Of a DNA stretch of 64,000 nt, positions 10,157-20,390 are shown piece after piece. Numbering within the stretch: position 1 is the stretch's first letter; the number at the start of each line of letters is the position of its first letter. Below the pieces are notes generated by a model, which saw only the letters and a program-made list of their open reading frames with translations, did no database searches and had not been told where the DNA came from. Source of the DNA: Methanobacterium sp. UBA353 (GTDB taxonomy: Archaea; Methanobacteriota; Methanobacteria; Methanobacteriales; Methanobacteriaceae); assembly GCA_002496805.1 (NCBI GenBank), contig DALO01000029.1, forward strand, positions 62,001-126,000, read 5' to 3'. The translations under genes and the position numbers were made by a program.

Positions 10157-12589
10157 TTAAAAACTTATCTTTTCATGATTTAACAAGCGATATAATAGAA
10201 CTTTAATGAAATCGGTTATAACGAATGCTATTAATGCATAAATCCATATAAAAATGGCTAAAGTCCAGCCCATGGCAGGTAAAAGTATTCCGTAAACAGT
10301 TATTAAAGTAGCAACTAGCTGAGTAAACACAACAGCTAAAAATAATGGTAAAGCTGGTTTAACAGACCAAAAATGGCCTTTTGTTCTGGTTATGAAAATC
10401 ATGAGGTGCCCTGCAACTGAAAGTTTCAAGTAAATAAATGATTGAAGTACTTCTGGACTAAGATGAAAAACATTTAAACCAATATAAAGCAGTATGAATG
10501 ATGAAAAAACGCCTATTATTCCTAAAAACGTGGCAATACTCAAAATTATTCGCATATTCCACTTTTCAGGTGTATTTGAATAAATGACGTTGTCATAAGC
10601 AATGGTCATAATGGGGGCATCATTTAAAAGAGCCAGTAAAACTATCATTAGGGCTGTGACTGGATAGAAATTAAAGATTATTATCGAGGCAGCTATAAAA
10701 AATAAAACTCGAATGGTTTCAGATATTCGGTATATGGAGTAATTATTCATTCGTTGGAAAATCTTACGACTTTCTTTTATAGAATCAATTATCACCGAAA
10801 GTCCAGGGTGTGTTAAAACAATAGCAGCAGCTGATTTAGCCGCATCTGTTGATTTTGAAACAGCAATGCCTACATCAGCTTTTTTAAGTGCTGGAGCATC
10901 ATTTACGCCGTCTCCGGTCATCCCCACTATATGTCCGTTTTCCTGTAATAATTCCACAATGTGATATTTATGTTCAGGGAAAACTTCTGCAAAACCATCC
11001 GATTTTTCAACAACATTCACTGCAGTTCTATCTGCTTTATCCATAAAATCTGATGGTAAAACGATATTATTACCCAAATTTACTTCACTGGAGATTTCTC
11101 TGGCAATGGCAATATGATCACCAGTAACCATTTTAACATCTAATCCCATTTTTTGGGCAGTATCTATGGTTTGGGATGAATCTTCTCTAGGAGGATCATA
11201 AAGTGCAATAAGTCCTAAATAATCCCATTTCCCATTATTATCAGTTTTTGCAACCCCAATTGAACGATATCCTTTTTTAGCAAAATCATTTACACTTTTT
11301 TCAATTTCTGCAGCGTTTGAATCAGGGGCAAGTGATTGTATTACTTGTGCAGCTCCTTTGGATACTTTGAACTTTCTTCCAGTATTATCACTTACTAACG
11401 CTTCGGTTCGCTTTGAAACCGGATCAAATGGTACAAATTTTTTTATAGTGTATTCTTCTTCTGTTTTACGCCCTAATTCACTTAATTTCTCTATAATGGC
11501 ATCATCAATGGGGTCTTTACTTTCTTTTTGTGAGGCAAGTGTAGCATATAAGAGAAGTTCATGGGCATTGAATCCTGAAAAACTAGTTAACCCGGCTACA
11601 GCCAATTCATTTTTGGTAATTGTACCAGTTTTATCTGAACAGAGTATATCCACGCCAGCCATTTCCTCAATTGAAACTAATTTACTTACTATTGCTTCTT
11701 TTTTGGCTAATGCTAAAGCTCCCACTGCCATGGTGACTGAAAGAACTGCAGGCAAAGCCACTGGTATGGAGGCTACTACCAAAACCAGAGCAAACTGAAG
11801 AGTGGTAAGAAAACTTTCCTGCCTAAATAAGGCTGCAACAAAAATTATAGTTACTAATACAGCAGCCATAACTATTAAATAATCTCCTATTTTAACTACT
11901 GCCCTTTTTAAGTGACTTTGGGTTTCAGCTTCCTCCACTAACTGGGCTGTTTTACCAAAATAGGTATCCATTCCTGTGAAAACTACCAGGGCATCCATCT
12001 CTCCCTGTTGAACTATAGAACCGGAACATGCAATATCGGAAACTCTTTTTTCTGCAGGGAGGGATTCTCCAGTAAGGGCTGATTCATCTACTGATAAATA
12101 TTCCCCTTTTATCAGCTTTAAATCAGCTGGCACAACATCTCCTAAGCGAATATGTACAATATCTCCTGGCACCAATTTCTTTGCAGATATCTCATTCCAT
12201 TTAGCATCGCGTAAAACACGGGCATCAATGGCTAATTTATCTTTTAATAATTCAATTGCGTTACCAGCTTTATATTCTTGCCAAAATCCGACTATAGCAT
12301 TTAAAAAGAGTAATACTATGATTATTCCTAAATCAGCATAATGTCCTATAATTGCGGATATTACAATGGCAATCTCAATCATCCAGGGTATAGGACCCCA
12401 GAAGTATCTAAAAAATTTAACGAAATTACTAACTTTTTTTTCAGAAATTTCATTGGTTCCATAAATTTCTAGACGCTTTTCCGCTTCATTTGAAGTTAAT
12501 CCATTCTTATTAGTGGATAACTCATTTAATAAATCATTTATAGAACTTTTTAATAGTTTTTCCTTATTTTCTTTAATATTTTTAGTCAT
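10157..12589 (-). CDS. P3A-type plasma-membrane H+-exporting ATPase
   Basis: An 810-residue P-type ATPase with the H+-ATPase arrangement: actuator motif LTGESLPAEK, helix-4 signature SIPVALPAVLSVTMAVGA, phosphorylation site CSDKTGTITKNEL near residue 320, and hinge MTGDGVNDAPALKKADVGIAV. It pumps ions, most likely protons, out of the cytoplasm at the expense of ATP, and resembles the archaeal MJ1226-type enzymes. It lacks the N-terminal metal-binding domains of heavy-metal pumps. Its codons are more AT-rich than those of the flanking symporters and it is flanked by AT-rich spacers, which suggests acquisition. Transcribed alone. Confidence 0.93.
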   Translation of the reverse strand: MTKNIKENKEKLLKSSINDLLNELSTNKNGLTSNEAEKRLEIYGTNEISEKKVSNFVKFFRYFWGPIPWMIEIAIVISAIIGHYADLGIIIVLLFLNAIVGFWQEYKAGNAIELLKDKLAIDARVLRDAKWNEISAKKLVPGDIVHIRLGDVVPADLKLIKGEYLSVDESALTGESLPAEKRVSDIACSGSIVQQGEMDALVVFTGMDTYFGKTAQLVEEAETQSHLKRAVVKIGDYLIVMAAVLVTIIFVAALFRQESFLTTLQFALVLVVASIPVALPAVLSVTMAVGALALAKKEAIVSKLVSIEEMAGVDILCSDKTGTITKNELAVAGLTSFSGFNAHELLLYATLASQKESKDPIDDAIIEKLSELGRKTEEEYTIKKFVPFDPVSKRTEALVSDNTGRKFKVSKGAAQVIQSLAPDSNAAEIEKSVNDFAKKGYRSIGVAKTDNNGKWDYLGLIALYDPPREDSSQTIDTAQKMGLDVKMVTGDHIAIAREISSEVNLGNNIVLPSDFMDKADRTAVNVVEKSDGFAEVFPEHKYHIVELLQENGHIVGMTGDGVNDAPALKKADVGIAVSKSTDAAKSAAAIVLTHPGLSVIIDSIKESRKIFQRMNNYSIYRISETIRVLFFIAASIIIFNFYPVTALMIVLLALLNDAPIMTIAYDNVIYSNTPEKWNMRIILSIATFLGIIGVFSSFILLYIGLNVFHLSPEVLQSFIYLKLSVAGHLMIFITRTKGHFWSVKPALPLFLAVVFTQLVATLITVYGILLPAMGWTLAIFIWIYALIAFVITDFIKVLLYRLLNHEKISF

Positions 12590-13132
12590 CTTCTGCTGAA
12601 AATATTATCTCTAATAAGTTATTGTACCAATTATTAAATGCTTAAAATTCAACAACCCTTATAATAATATAAGTTTAATTGTATATAAATATATTTAGGC
12701 TGAATTATGCTGAAATATACGGTTTTAAATTAATTAATATGGCTGAAAACCTTTAAACTTAGCAAATAATTTGTTAAATTAAAAAAACAGTACGCTCCTC
12801 GGATAAACCTTTCAATTTCTATTATTTGAATTGGATTTTTTTTGGATCTTCTACATAATTCATAGATTTTAGATGGATTCTTTTGGATTTAACAGGAAAT
12901 AAACAATTTTTCCATCTATTTTAGTAGAATAAACAATTTTTTTAATCCTTAAGAGATTTTTAATTAATTTTACTAATTTTTCAGGGTGTATTTTTTTTTT
13001 AGATGATCTGTTGTATTTTTTTTTAGAATAATTAATACTACTCTGGTGATAGGATTATTAGTGTAGTTAATTGTTTCTTCTCAAACACTCGTGAATGATT
13101 CTCAAGTTTACTAAGAAAGGATGAAATCGATA
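12590..13132. other. AT-rich spacer without a recognisable gene
   Basis: About 540 bases between the divergent ATPase and symporter units, strongly AT-rich with several long T runs. A direct repeat AATAAACAATTTTT occurs near 12897 and again near 12926. I find no ORF with a ribosome site and no RNA-like GC island. The ATPase promoter presumably lies near its left end, where ATATAAATATATTT at about 12682 reads TATA-like on either strand. Confidence 0.5.
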
Positions 13133-13146
13133 AAAATATATAAAAA
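13133..13146 (+). promoter_or_regulatory. Probable TATA box of the small-protein/symporter operon
   Basis: AAAATATATAAAAA is a strong archaeal TATA element about 70 bases before the TTG start of the small protein, leaving a leader of about 40 bases with a GGAGGTGA ribosome site at its end. Confidence 0.55.
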
Positions 13147-13210
13147 GTAGTTTTTCATTAATAATAATGATAAATAATAATTGATAATAGGGGTAAAAGG
13201 AGGTGAGAAA

Positions 13211-13420
13211 TTGGTTCTAGGAATTGATGACCCCTGGATATGGGGTGCGTATGTTGGTTGTATTTTGGTAACTCTTTTGTGTGTTGTTTATGGTATCCTC
13301 AACTGGAATAAAGGCGGCGAAGATGAGGAAGAACAAGTAAAAGAAGAATTAAACTGGCATAAAAAAGAAAAAGATATGGAAGAAAAAGAATTAGGTCTTT
13401 GGGACGAACATGATGCATAA
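13211..13420 (+). CDS. Symporter small accessory protein
   Basis: A 69-residue protein with one membrane helix (about residues 9-29, WGAYVGCILVTLLCVVYGIL) following the hallmark GIDDPWIW, then a charged tail rich in Glu and Lys. Small proteins of this form are found next to SSS transporters and are taken as their subunits. The TTG at 13211 is chosen because AGGAGGTGAG lies directly before it; the frame extends upstream to 13181 without support. It precedes the symporter by 35 bases and is almost certainly co-transcribed with it. Confidence 0.8.
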   Translation: MVLGIDDPWIWGAYVGCILVTLLCVVYGILNWNKGGEDEEEQVKEELNWHKKEKDMEEKELGLWDEHDA

Positions 13421-13455
13421 AATCTTGTTTAAGTCCCCCCCTAAAATGTTAGGTT

Positions 13456-15069
13456 GTGGATTTTATGAATGATTTACTTATACTCAGTATCGTAGTTGTT
13501 ATTTATTTAGCATTAACAGGCTACGTAGGTTATGTGGCCTGGAGGCGAACCAAAACTGCCGATGACTATATGGTGGCAGGAAGGGAAACCCATCCATTTA
13601 TCATGGCTTTAAGTTATGGTGCAACTTTCATCAGTACCGCGGCAATTGTAGGTTTTGGTGGTACTGCAGGAATCTATGGTATGGGCCTGTTATGGTTAAC
13701 ATTTTTGAACATATTGGTGGGTATTTTTATAGCATTTGTATTTTTTGGAAAACGTACCCGGAAAATGGGACACAACTTAGGAGCCCTCACATTTCCTGAG
13801 TTTCTATCCAAACGTTTTGATAGTAGATTCATACAGTATTTCAGCGGAATAGTTATTTTTTTAGGAATGACATTATATGCCTCCGTAGTTCTAATTGGCA
13901 TGGCACGATTTGCCGAAACAACCCTCAGTATAAATTATAATATTGCATTAATAGCATTAGCAGTCATTGTTGCATTGTACGTTATATTCGGTGGTATAAG
14001 AGGTGTGATGTATACCGATGCCCTACAGGGAAGTATAATGTTTGTGGGGATGTTCATCCTTTTGGTTGCTATTTACTGGATCCTGGGGGGTGTAGGTGAA
14101 GCTAACCAGGCCCTGACCAATCTGGTAAATTCAGTACCAGCCGAAGCAACAGCAAAGGCCGCTGCAACTGGATTCACAGGATGGACATCGATGCCTTCAC
14201 TGGGAAGTCCATTCTGGTGGACGCTGGTCAGTACACTGGTCTTAGGTGTGGGAATAGGAGTTCTATCCCAACCACAACTGGCAGTACGATTCATGACTGT
14301 CAAGTCCAACAGGGAACTGAACCGTGCTGTACTTGTGGGTGGAATATTCATTCTGCTCATGACTGGAACTGCATTCATAGTAGGGGCGTTATCCAACGTA
14401 TACTTCTTTGACACCATTGGAAAACTTTCCTTACAAGTTGTAGAAGGGAATGCCGATAAAATTATCCCAGCCTTCATCACTTCTGCAATGCCTCTCTGGT
14501 TTGCCTATCTGTTCATGATAACTTTGCTATCAGCGGCAATGTCAACACTCAGTGCCCAGATACACACCCAGGGAACTGCCTTGGGAAGGGATATATATGA
14601 AACATTAACTAAAAAAACTGGCGGAGCTTCAGTATATGTTGCTAGACTCGGAATTGCCATAGCCATGATCATAGCTGTTATTATGGGTTTCATCCTACCA
14701 CCAAACATCATAGCTGTGGGTACATCCATGTGGTTCTCCATAACTGCAGCAGCATTCCTTTCCATGTATGCATTTGCCCTTTTCTGGAAAGGTTGTACCA
14801 AGGCTGGTGCTATATCGGGACTAGTGATTGGAACTCTGGTAAGCCTATTCTGGCTGGTATTTGAATATGCAAAGTCAGCAGAAGCTTTAGGTATTGTCAA
14901 AGCACTTACTGGAAATGCAATGTTAATTTCTTCTGCACCATGGCCAACTGTTGACCCTATTGTTATTTCACTGCCTATTGCCTTTGTTGTAACTGTTGTC
15001 GTGAGTTTAATGACTAAAAAACCCAGCAAAGAACATTTAGAAGCATGTTTCCAGGGAGTAGGTAAATAA
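13456..15069 (+). CDS. Sodium:solute symporter family (SSS) transporter, copy 2
   Basis: A 537-residue membrane protein, the same length as copy 1 at 7340 and nearly identical in blocks such as RRTKTADDYMVAGRETHPF and SLGSPFWWTLVS. About 13 hydrophobic helices. It starts with GTG (GTG GAT TTT ATG), parallel to copy 1. The small accessory protein lies immediately upstream. The copies differ mainly in the loop near residues 300-325 and toward the C-terminus. Function: Na+-driven import of an unidentified small solute; divergent copies may take different substrates or answer to different regulation. Confidence 0.93.
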   Translation: MDFMNDLLILSIVVVIYLALTGYVGYVAWRRTKTADDYMVAGRETHPFIMALSYGATFISTAAIVGFGGTAGIYGMGLLWLTFLNILVGIFIAFVFFGKRTRKMGHNLGALTFPEFLSKRFDSRFIQYFSGIVIFLGMTLYASVVLIGMARFAETTLSINYNIALIALAVIVALYVIFGGIRGVMYTDALQGSIMFVGMFILLVAIYWILGGVGEANQALTNLVNSVPAEATAKAAATGFTGWTSMPSLGSPFWWTLVSTLVLGVGIGVLSQPQLAVRFMTVKSNRELNRAVLVGGIFILLMTGTAFIVGALSNVYFFDTIGKLSLQVVEGNADKIIPAFITSAMPLWFAYLFMITLLSAAMSTLSAQIHTQGTALGRDIYETLTKKTGGASVYVARLGIAIAMIIAVIMGFILPPNIIAVGTSMWFSITAAAFLSMYAFALFWKGCTKAGAISGLVIGTLVSLFWLVFEYAKSAEALGIVKALTGNAMLISSAPWPTVDPIVISLPIAFVVTVVVSLMTKKPSKEHLEACFQGVGK

Positions 15070-15293
15070 AAATCCTTTCCCAATTTTTTTATTATTTTTT
15101 AATATCATCCTGGTTTTTTGCAAATCAAATAGTTGTAACATCTTTTTTGGACACAGAACCTGTTTTAAATCTTTAAATTTCTAATTTTCTGAAACTATAA
15201 GTACAACTTGAAACTTAATTAAATATGTTAAAACTTTATCTGTTGTTTAAATTTGTGATTTAACTGGTAGTGCATGGTAAATGAGGTGATATT

Positions 15294-15545
<252 letters not shown>

Positions 15546-15629
15546 CATTTCCACTTTTTTTACAGACGATTTATAAAAAATTTTAGCCTATTAAGGGGAT
15601 TTTCTTTATTTAATCAAAGTAATGGTGTA

Positions 15630-15779
15630 ATGATGGAAGTACGAGGTCTGTGCAGCATCTGTGGCAGCATAGCTAAGATTTATACTTGTTCTTTATGTGG
15701 TAGTCTGGTTTGCAGCCGATGCTTCCAACCAAAACAGGGAATTTGTAAGAGATGTCAAAAGGGCCTAATAGCACCATAA
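15630..15779 (+). CDS. 49-residue four-CxxC zinc-binding protein
   Basis: A short ORF with two adjacent ATG codons and four CxxC pairs at about residues 8-11, 20-23, 28-31 and 39-42 (LCSICGS, YTCSLCGS, VCSRC, ICKRC). The spacing suits two zinc sites in a treble-clef or B-box/HIT-like knuckle. It fills the gap between the PRC-barrel gene and pyrE, on the same strand, with its stop 60 bases before pyrE. The coding case rests on the regular Cys pairs and position; no strong ribosome site is visible. Function unknown, perhaps binding RNA or protein. Confidence 0.7.
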   Translation: MMEVRGLCSICGSIAKIYTCSLCGSLVCSRCFQPKQGICKRCQKGLIAP

Positions 15780-15839
15780 ATTAGTTAGAAATTTTTTTAA
15801 GATATAGTATAAATAACTCTGGTTTGAGGGAGTGATCTA

Positions 15840-16373
15840 ATGGGGATACAAAAAGAAAAAAAACTTCTTATCAATCTTTTAAAGACCAATCAAGTTATAA
15901 AATTTGGTAAATTCACCCTATCCTCTGGGAAAAAGAGCGATTATTATGTTGACATGAAAAAAGCCATTACAAACCCTCAAATTCTTTTGCTGGTGGCTAA
16001 AATCATCACCCACATGATCCAGGATCACCACATTGATAAAATTGCTGGACCAGCCCTGGGTGCGGTTCCCATTGCCACTGCAGTGGCTTTACACTCAGAT
16101 ATACCGATGTTGATGATTCGCAAGTCTCAGAAGGATTATGGCACGTCCAAACTGATTGAAGGAGATCTAAAAGGCGGAGATAAGGTCATTGTTGTTGAAG
16201 ATGTCACCACCACTGGAAAATCACTTCTAAAAGCTGTTAAAGCAGTTACAGATAATGGGGGGCAAATTGAAAGGGCTTTTGTTGTAGTTGACCGGGAAGA
16301 AGGTGCAGTTGAGGAGTTAAGGAAGGAAGGTTTGCAACTTGAACCCATTGTATCAATCACTGATTTTAAATAA
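15840..16373 (+). CDS. pyrE: Orotate phosphoribosyltransferase
   Basis: Transfers phosphoribosyl from PRPP to orotate in pyrimidine synthesis; cytoplasmic. The 177-residue length is typical of archaeal PyrE. Motifs: FGKFTLSSGKKSDYYVDMK at the N-terminus, GPALGAVPIATAVAL, catalytic-loop lysines in RKSQKDYGTSKLIEG, and the PRPP loop VIVVEDVTTTGKSLLKAV. GAGGGAGTGAT precedes the ATG. Confidence 0.96.
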   Translation: MGIQKEKKLLINLLKTNQVIKFGKFTLSSGKKSDYYVDMKKAITNPQILLLVAKIITHMIQDHHIDKIAGPALGAVPIATAVALHSDIPMLMIRKSQKDYGTSKLIEGDLKGGDKVIVVEDVTTTGKSLLKAVKAVTDNGGQIERAFVVVDREEGAVEELRKEGLQLEPIVSITDFK

Positions 16374-16491
16374 CACTCCAATTGAAAAATAGTATTTATT
16401 TATTTTTTTCCTTTATATCCATCTACTTTTTTTTAATGCTTGTTTTATGGCTTTATATGTTGATAAATGTTATTTAAAGCAGATTTTTCAT

Positions 16492-17028
16492 CTAATTTTT
16501 CATGTGTTTTACCAGGTGTCCTAGTTCTGGTTTTATTATTTTCATTCCCAGTTCAACTGCATTGGGAGATCCAGGCAATGCCACCAGTAGAGTTTCTTTC
16601 CAGACTCCTGCAGTTGCCCGTGATAACATAGCACCAGTTCCCAGTTCTTTATATGATTCGTAACGGAATATCTCTCCAAAGCCTTTTAATTCTTTTGTAA
16701 AAAGGGGTGTTATGGTTTCGATAGTGATGTCGTGTTTTCCTATCCCGGTGCCTCCAGTGCTGATAATTATTTGGGCTCCTTTATTCCTCATTTTTTCCAA
16801 ATTTATTAAAAGAAGTTCTTCATCATCAGGTATTATTTTGTAGGATAATATTTCATGTTCTCTTTTCAGTGATTCCATTATAATTTGACCGGATAAGTCA
16901 TCATTAGGGGGAATATCCTTGTATTTTGAATTATCTTGCCTGGATATGGAGTCACTTAGAGTTATTATCCCCACTTTAACTTTCATTGGGCTGTGTTTTT
17001 TGTGTTCTTTCATACTTTTACTTTCCAT
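16492..17028 (-). CDS. MoaB/MogA family molybdopterin biosynthesis protein
   Basis: A 178-residue protein of the MoCF-biosynthesis (MoaB/MogA) fold: VGIITLSDS, then IISTGGTGIGKHDITIE, and LVALPGSPNAVELGM near the end. The family adenylylates molybdopterin before metal (Mo or W) insertion, needed here for formylmethanofuran dehydrogenase and formate dehydrogenase type enzymes. The ATG follows TTGAGGGG. It is transcribed alone; a possible structured leader lies about 200 bases upstream (17226-17311). MoaB and MogA cannot be told apart with confidence from sequence alone. Confidence 0.88.
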   Translation of the reverse strand: MESKSMKEHKKHSPMKVKVGIITLSDSISRQDNSKYKDIPPNDDLSGQIIMESLKREHEILSYKIIPDDEELLLINLEKMRNKGAQIIISTGGTGIGKHDITIETITPLFTKELKGFGEIFRYESYKELGTGAMLSRATAGVWKETLLVALPGSPNAVELGMKIIKPELGHLVKHMKN

Positions 17029-17225
17029 TATTTCCCCTCAACTTATACCTCGGTTAGTGATAACGCACCGATTTTTTTTGCAACGTCCTGATCAAAAAAA
17101 TAAGCAGATCTCATTTTTAAGTTGTTTACAAAAATAATTATACCTCATCAATCACCTGATTTTGCAGATAGCAAGCCCATTTAATAATAAAAAAGAAATT
17201 TTTTTGATGTTTTTGTTAATTTAAA

Positions 17226-17311
17226 GTGAAGGAAGGGCATCAGGTCCAAATCGGAGGCGGTTTTTCGTAGGCGAAAAATTGTGAAAGGAGTCTAATGTCA
17301 CCCTCCCTCAA
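17226..17311 (-). ncRNA. Candidate structured RNA or leader upstream of the MoaB/MogA gene
   Basis: A GC-richer island in a 483-base AT-rich gap (17029-17511). It holds a perfect hairpin TTTTTCG-TAGG-CGAAAAA, enclosed by an imperfect outer stem joining GGGCAT (17235-17240) with ATG..CCC (17295-17303) and GGA/TCC beyond. On the minus strand a TATA-like CTATAAATTA (17318-17327) lies about 20-25 bases before the element and a T-rich run follows it, then moaB/mogA about 200 bases on. This fits a leader or a separate small RNA. It matches no RNA family I can recall; strand is inferred. Confidence 0.35.
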
Positions 17312-17511
17312 CAAATAATTTATAGTTTTTTTAACATAAAAACATTTCCCTTTAATATCAGATGTACACCAAAAACTTAAATGATTAATCAAATATTATA
17401 AACAAGTTTTTAGAATTGAAATAATATCTTCAAATGCAGTAATTCAATAAATTATATCTAAATAAACCCTTAAACATAGTTTAATTTATTATAACATATT
17501 TAGGTGAAGTT

Positions 17512-18012
17512 ATGAAGGAAAAAATTTATGTTCTGGACGCGTCAGGAATCATTGGAGGATTTATATCTTCAAAAAACCTAAATATAACTACAAGTGCAGT
17601 TATTTCTGAAATAAAAGATATAAAATCAAAAATTGCCGCTGAATCTGCTTTAATGGAAGGTACCATCATTTTAGAAGAACCTGATTTTGAATCAACAAAA
17701 AAAGTCCAAATGGCCATTGAAAATTCTGGTGATATTCTACGCTTATCTGAAGTTGATAAACAGGTGGTAGCCTTAGCAGTAACTCTTCGAAAAAAATTTT
17801 ATCCAGTGGTGGTAACTGATGATTATTCCATTCAAAACATCCTTAAAATTCTAAACATACCCTATAAAAGTGTTTTAACCCAAGGAATAACTGAAGTCTA
17901 TGGATGGATCAAGATCTGTCGCGGTTGCAGAAAGAAATATCCACCAGATTATGATTATGAGGAGTGTGAGATCTGCGGATCTGCAGTTTACATGAAACCC
18001 ACTAAAAAATAA
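17512..18012 (+). CDS. nob1: Ribosome maturation endonuclease Nob1 (PIN domain plus zinc ribbon)
   Basis: A 166-residue protein. The PIN nuclease domain starts YVLDASGIIGGF with the acidic metal-binding residues DASG near residue 9, SEVDKQVVALAV, and VTDDYSIQNI near 104; a C-terminal zinc ribbon has CRGCRKKY and CEICGSAVY. The combination and length are those of archaeal Nob1, which cleaves the 3' end of 16S rRNA. The start ATG follows AGGTGAAG. A TATA-like TTATATCTAAATAA lies near 17450. Confidence 0.92.
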   Translation: MKEKIYVLDASGIIGGFISSKNLNITTSAVISEIKDIKSKIAAESALMEGTIILEEPDFESTKKVQMAIENSGDILRLSEVDKQVVALAVTLRKKFYPVVVTDDYSIQNILKILNIPYKSVLTQGITEVYGWIKICRGCRKKYPPDYDYEECEICGSAVYMKPTKK

Positions 18013-18170
18013 CTCTTTTTCCATATAAAAACACAATTTATGGTAGTCTATTGGATAAAAACTTGTTTCATAAATATTTTCCATAAATCGAGCAGTTATA
18101 TGGATCATATTTAGATATTATCTAACTGTTCGGAGGTAATTATAAAAACTTGTTGAGGCTAAGGTGAATT

Positions 18171-19286
<1,116 letters not shown>

Positions 19287-19392
19287 AAATTAGGGATTGG
19301 GTTGCGAATAATATACTATTAAACTTTCCATCATAAATTTTACTAGTAACACCATTGGTAGAAAAGAAAAATAAGCAAAAAGAGGTGTGCAC

Positions 19393-20379
19393 TTGGATTT
19401 AAACTCATTAATTAATTCAATAAGGAATTTTGAAGGAATAACCCGGAAAAATTTGATTAAAGATATAACTAGTCGGCTGGAAGAGACTTATAATATATCG
19501 GGAAGGACTTTTTTAGGGTTTGGAGATGATGCATCAGCCCTGGAGATTGGAAACAGTCAAGTCCTACTCATGGCTACCGATGGAATGTGGGGGAAATTAA
19601 TGGAAGCTGACCCCTGGTGGGCTGGGTACTGTTCTGTTCTGGTTAATGTAAACGATATTGCTGCAATGGGTGGAAAACCACTGGGAATGACCAATGTCTT
19701 ATCAGTGAAAGATAAAGATATCTGCAGCAAGATCATGGATGGTATAAATGAAGGTGTTAAAAAATTCGGTGTGCCAATGGTAGGAGGACATGTTCATCCA
19801 GATGCACCCTACAACTCCCTTGACGTGTCAATAACCGGAATTATGAATCGTGAAGATATTATTACCAGTTGTGGAGCAAAACCAGGCCACAAAGTGCTGG
19901 TGGCCATTGACTTGGATGGGAAGATCCATCCACAGTTCCACCTGAACTGGGACACAACCACCATGAAAAGTCCAGAACTGGTTCAGGCACAAGTTAAAGC
20001 CATGAATGAACTGGCAAGTAAACACTTGGTCAGTGCTGGTAAGGATATTAGTAACCCCGGCACACTTGGAACTTTAGGGATGCTTTTGGAAGCATCTAAT
20101 GTGGGATCCACAATTCAACTGGAGTTGATCCCCCGAAAACATGATATTAGTTGGGAGGATTGGCTTTTACTTTATCCTGGGGCTGGTTTCATACTCACAG
20201 CAGAGGAAACTAAAGTTGAGGAAATAACCGAAATACTGGAAAAAGTTAACATCACCACCAGTGTGGTGGGTGACATCACATCTGATAAAAAACTTTATTT
20301 AAGCTCTGAAAATGATAAACAACTTGTCTTTGATTTTAATTCTGATAAAATCATGGGAATACAGGAAGAAAAACCCTAG
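19393..20379 (+). CDS. Methanogenesis marker protein 2 (AIR synthase-related)
   Basis: A PurM/AIR-synthase-like ATP-binding fold: FLGFGDDASALEI, MATDGMWGKLMEADPWWAGYCSVLVNVNDIAAMGGKPLG split over the metal-binding and ATP regions, PMVGGHVHPD. It occurs essentially only in methanogens and its reaction is unproven; PurM relatives (SelD, HypE, ThiL) use ATP to activate a substrate. GAGGTG at 19382-19387 is well placed for the TTG at 19393; GTG at 19387 is the alternative. First gene of the marker operon, 11 bases before marker 3. Confidence 0.9.
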   Translation: MDLNSLINSIRNFEGITRKNLIKDITSRLEETYNISGRTFLGFGDDASALEIGNSQVLLMATDGMWGKLMEADPWWAGYCSVLVNVNDIAAMGGKPLGMTNVLSVKDKDICSKIMDGINEGVKKFGVPMVGGHVHPDAPYNSLDVSITGIMNREDIITSCGAKPGHKVLVAIDLDGKIHPQFHLNWDTTTMKSPELVQAQVKAMNELASKHLVSAGKDISNPGTLGTLGMLLEASNVGSTIQLELIPRKHDISWEDWLLLYPGAGFILTAEETKVEEITEILEKVNITTSVVGDITSDKKLYLSSENDKQLVFDFNSDKIMGIQEEKP

Positions 20380-20390
20380 GAGGGTATTGG

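Noticed and set aside
13181..13210. Longer start for the symporter accessory protein
   Set aside because: The extra 10 codons overlap the ribosome binding site and have none of their own; TTG at 13211 fits better.
17226..17311. Known Moco or fluoride riboswitch ahead of moaB/mogA
   Set aside because: Some short GC words look similar, but the conserved cores of those classes could not be matched.
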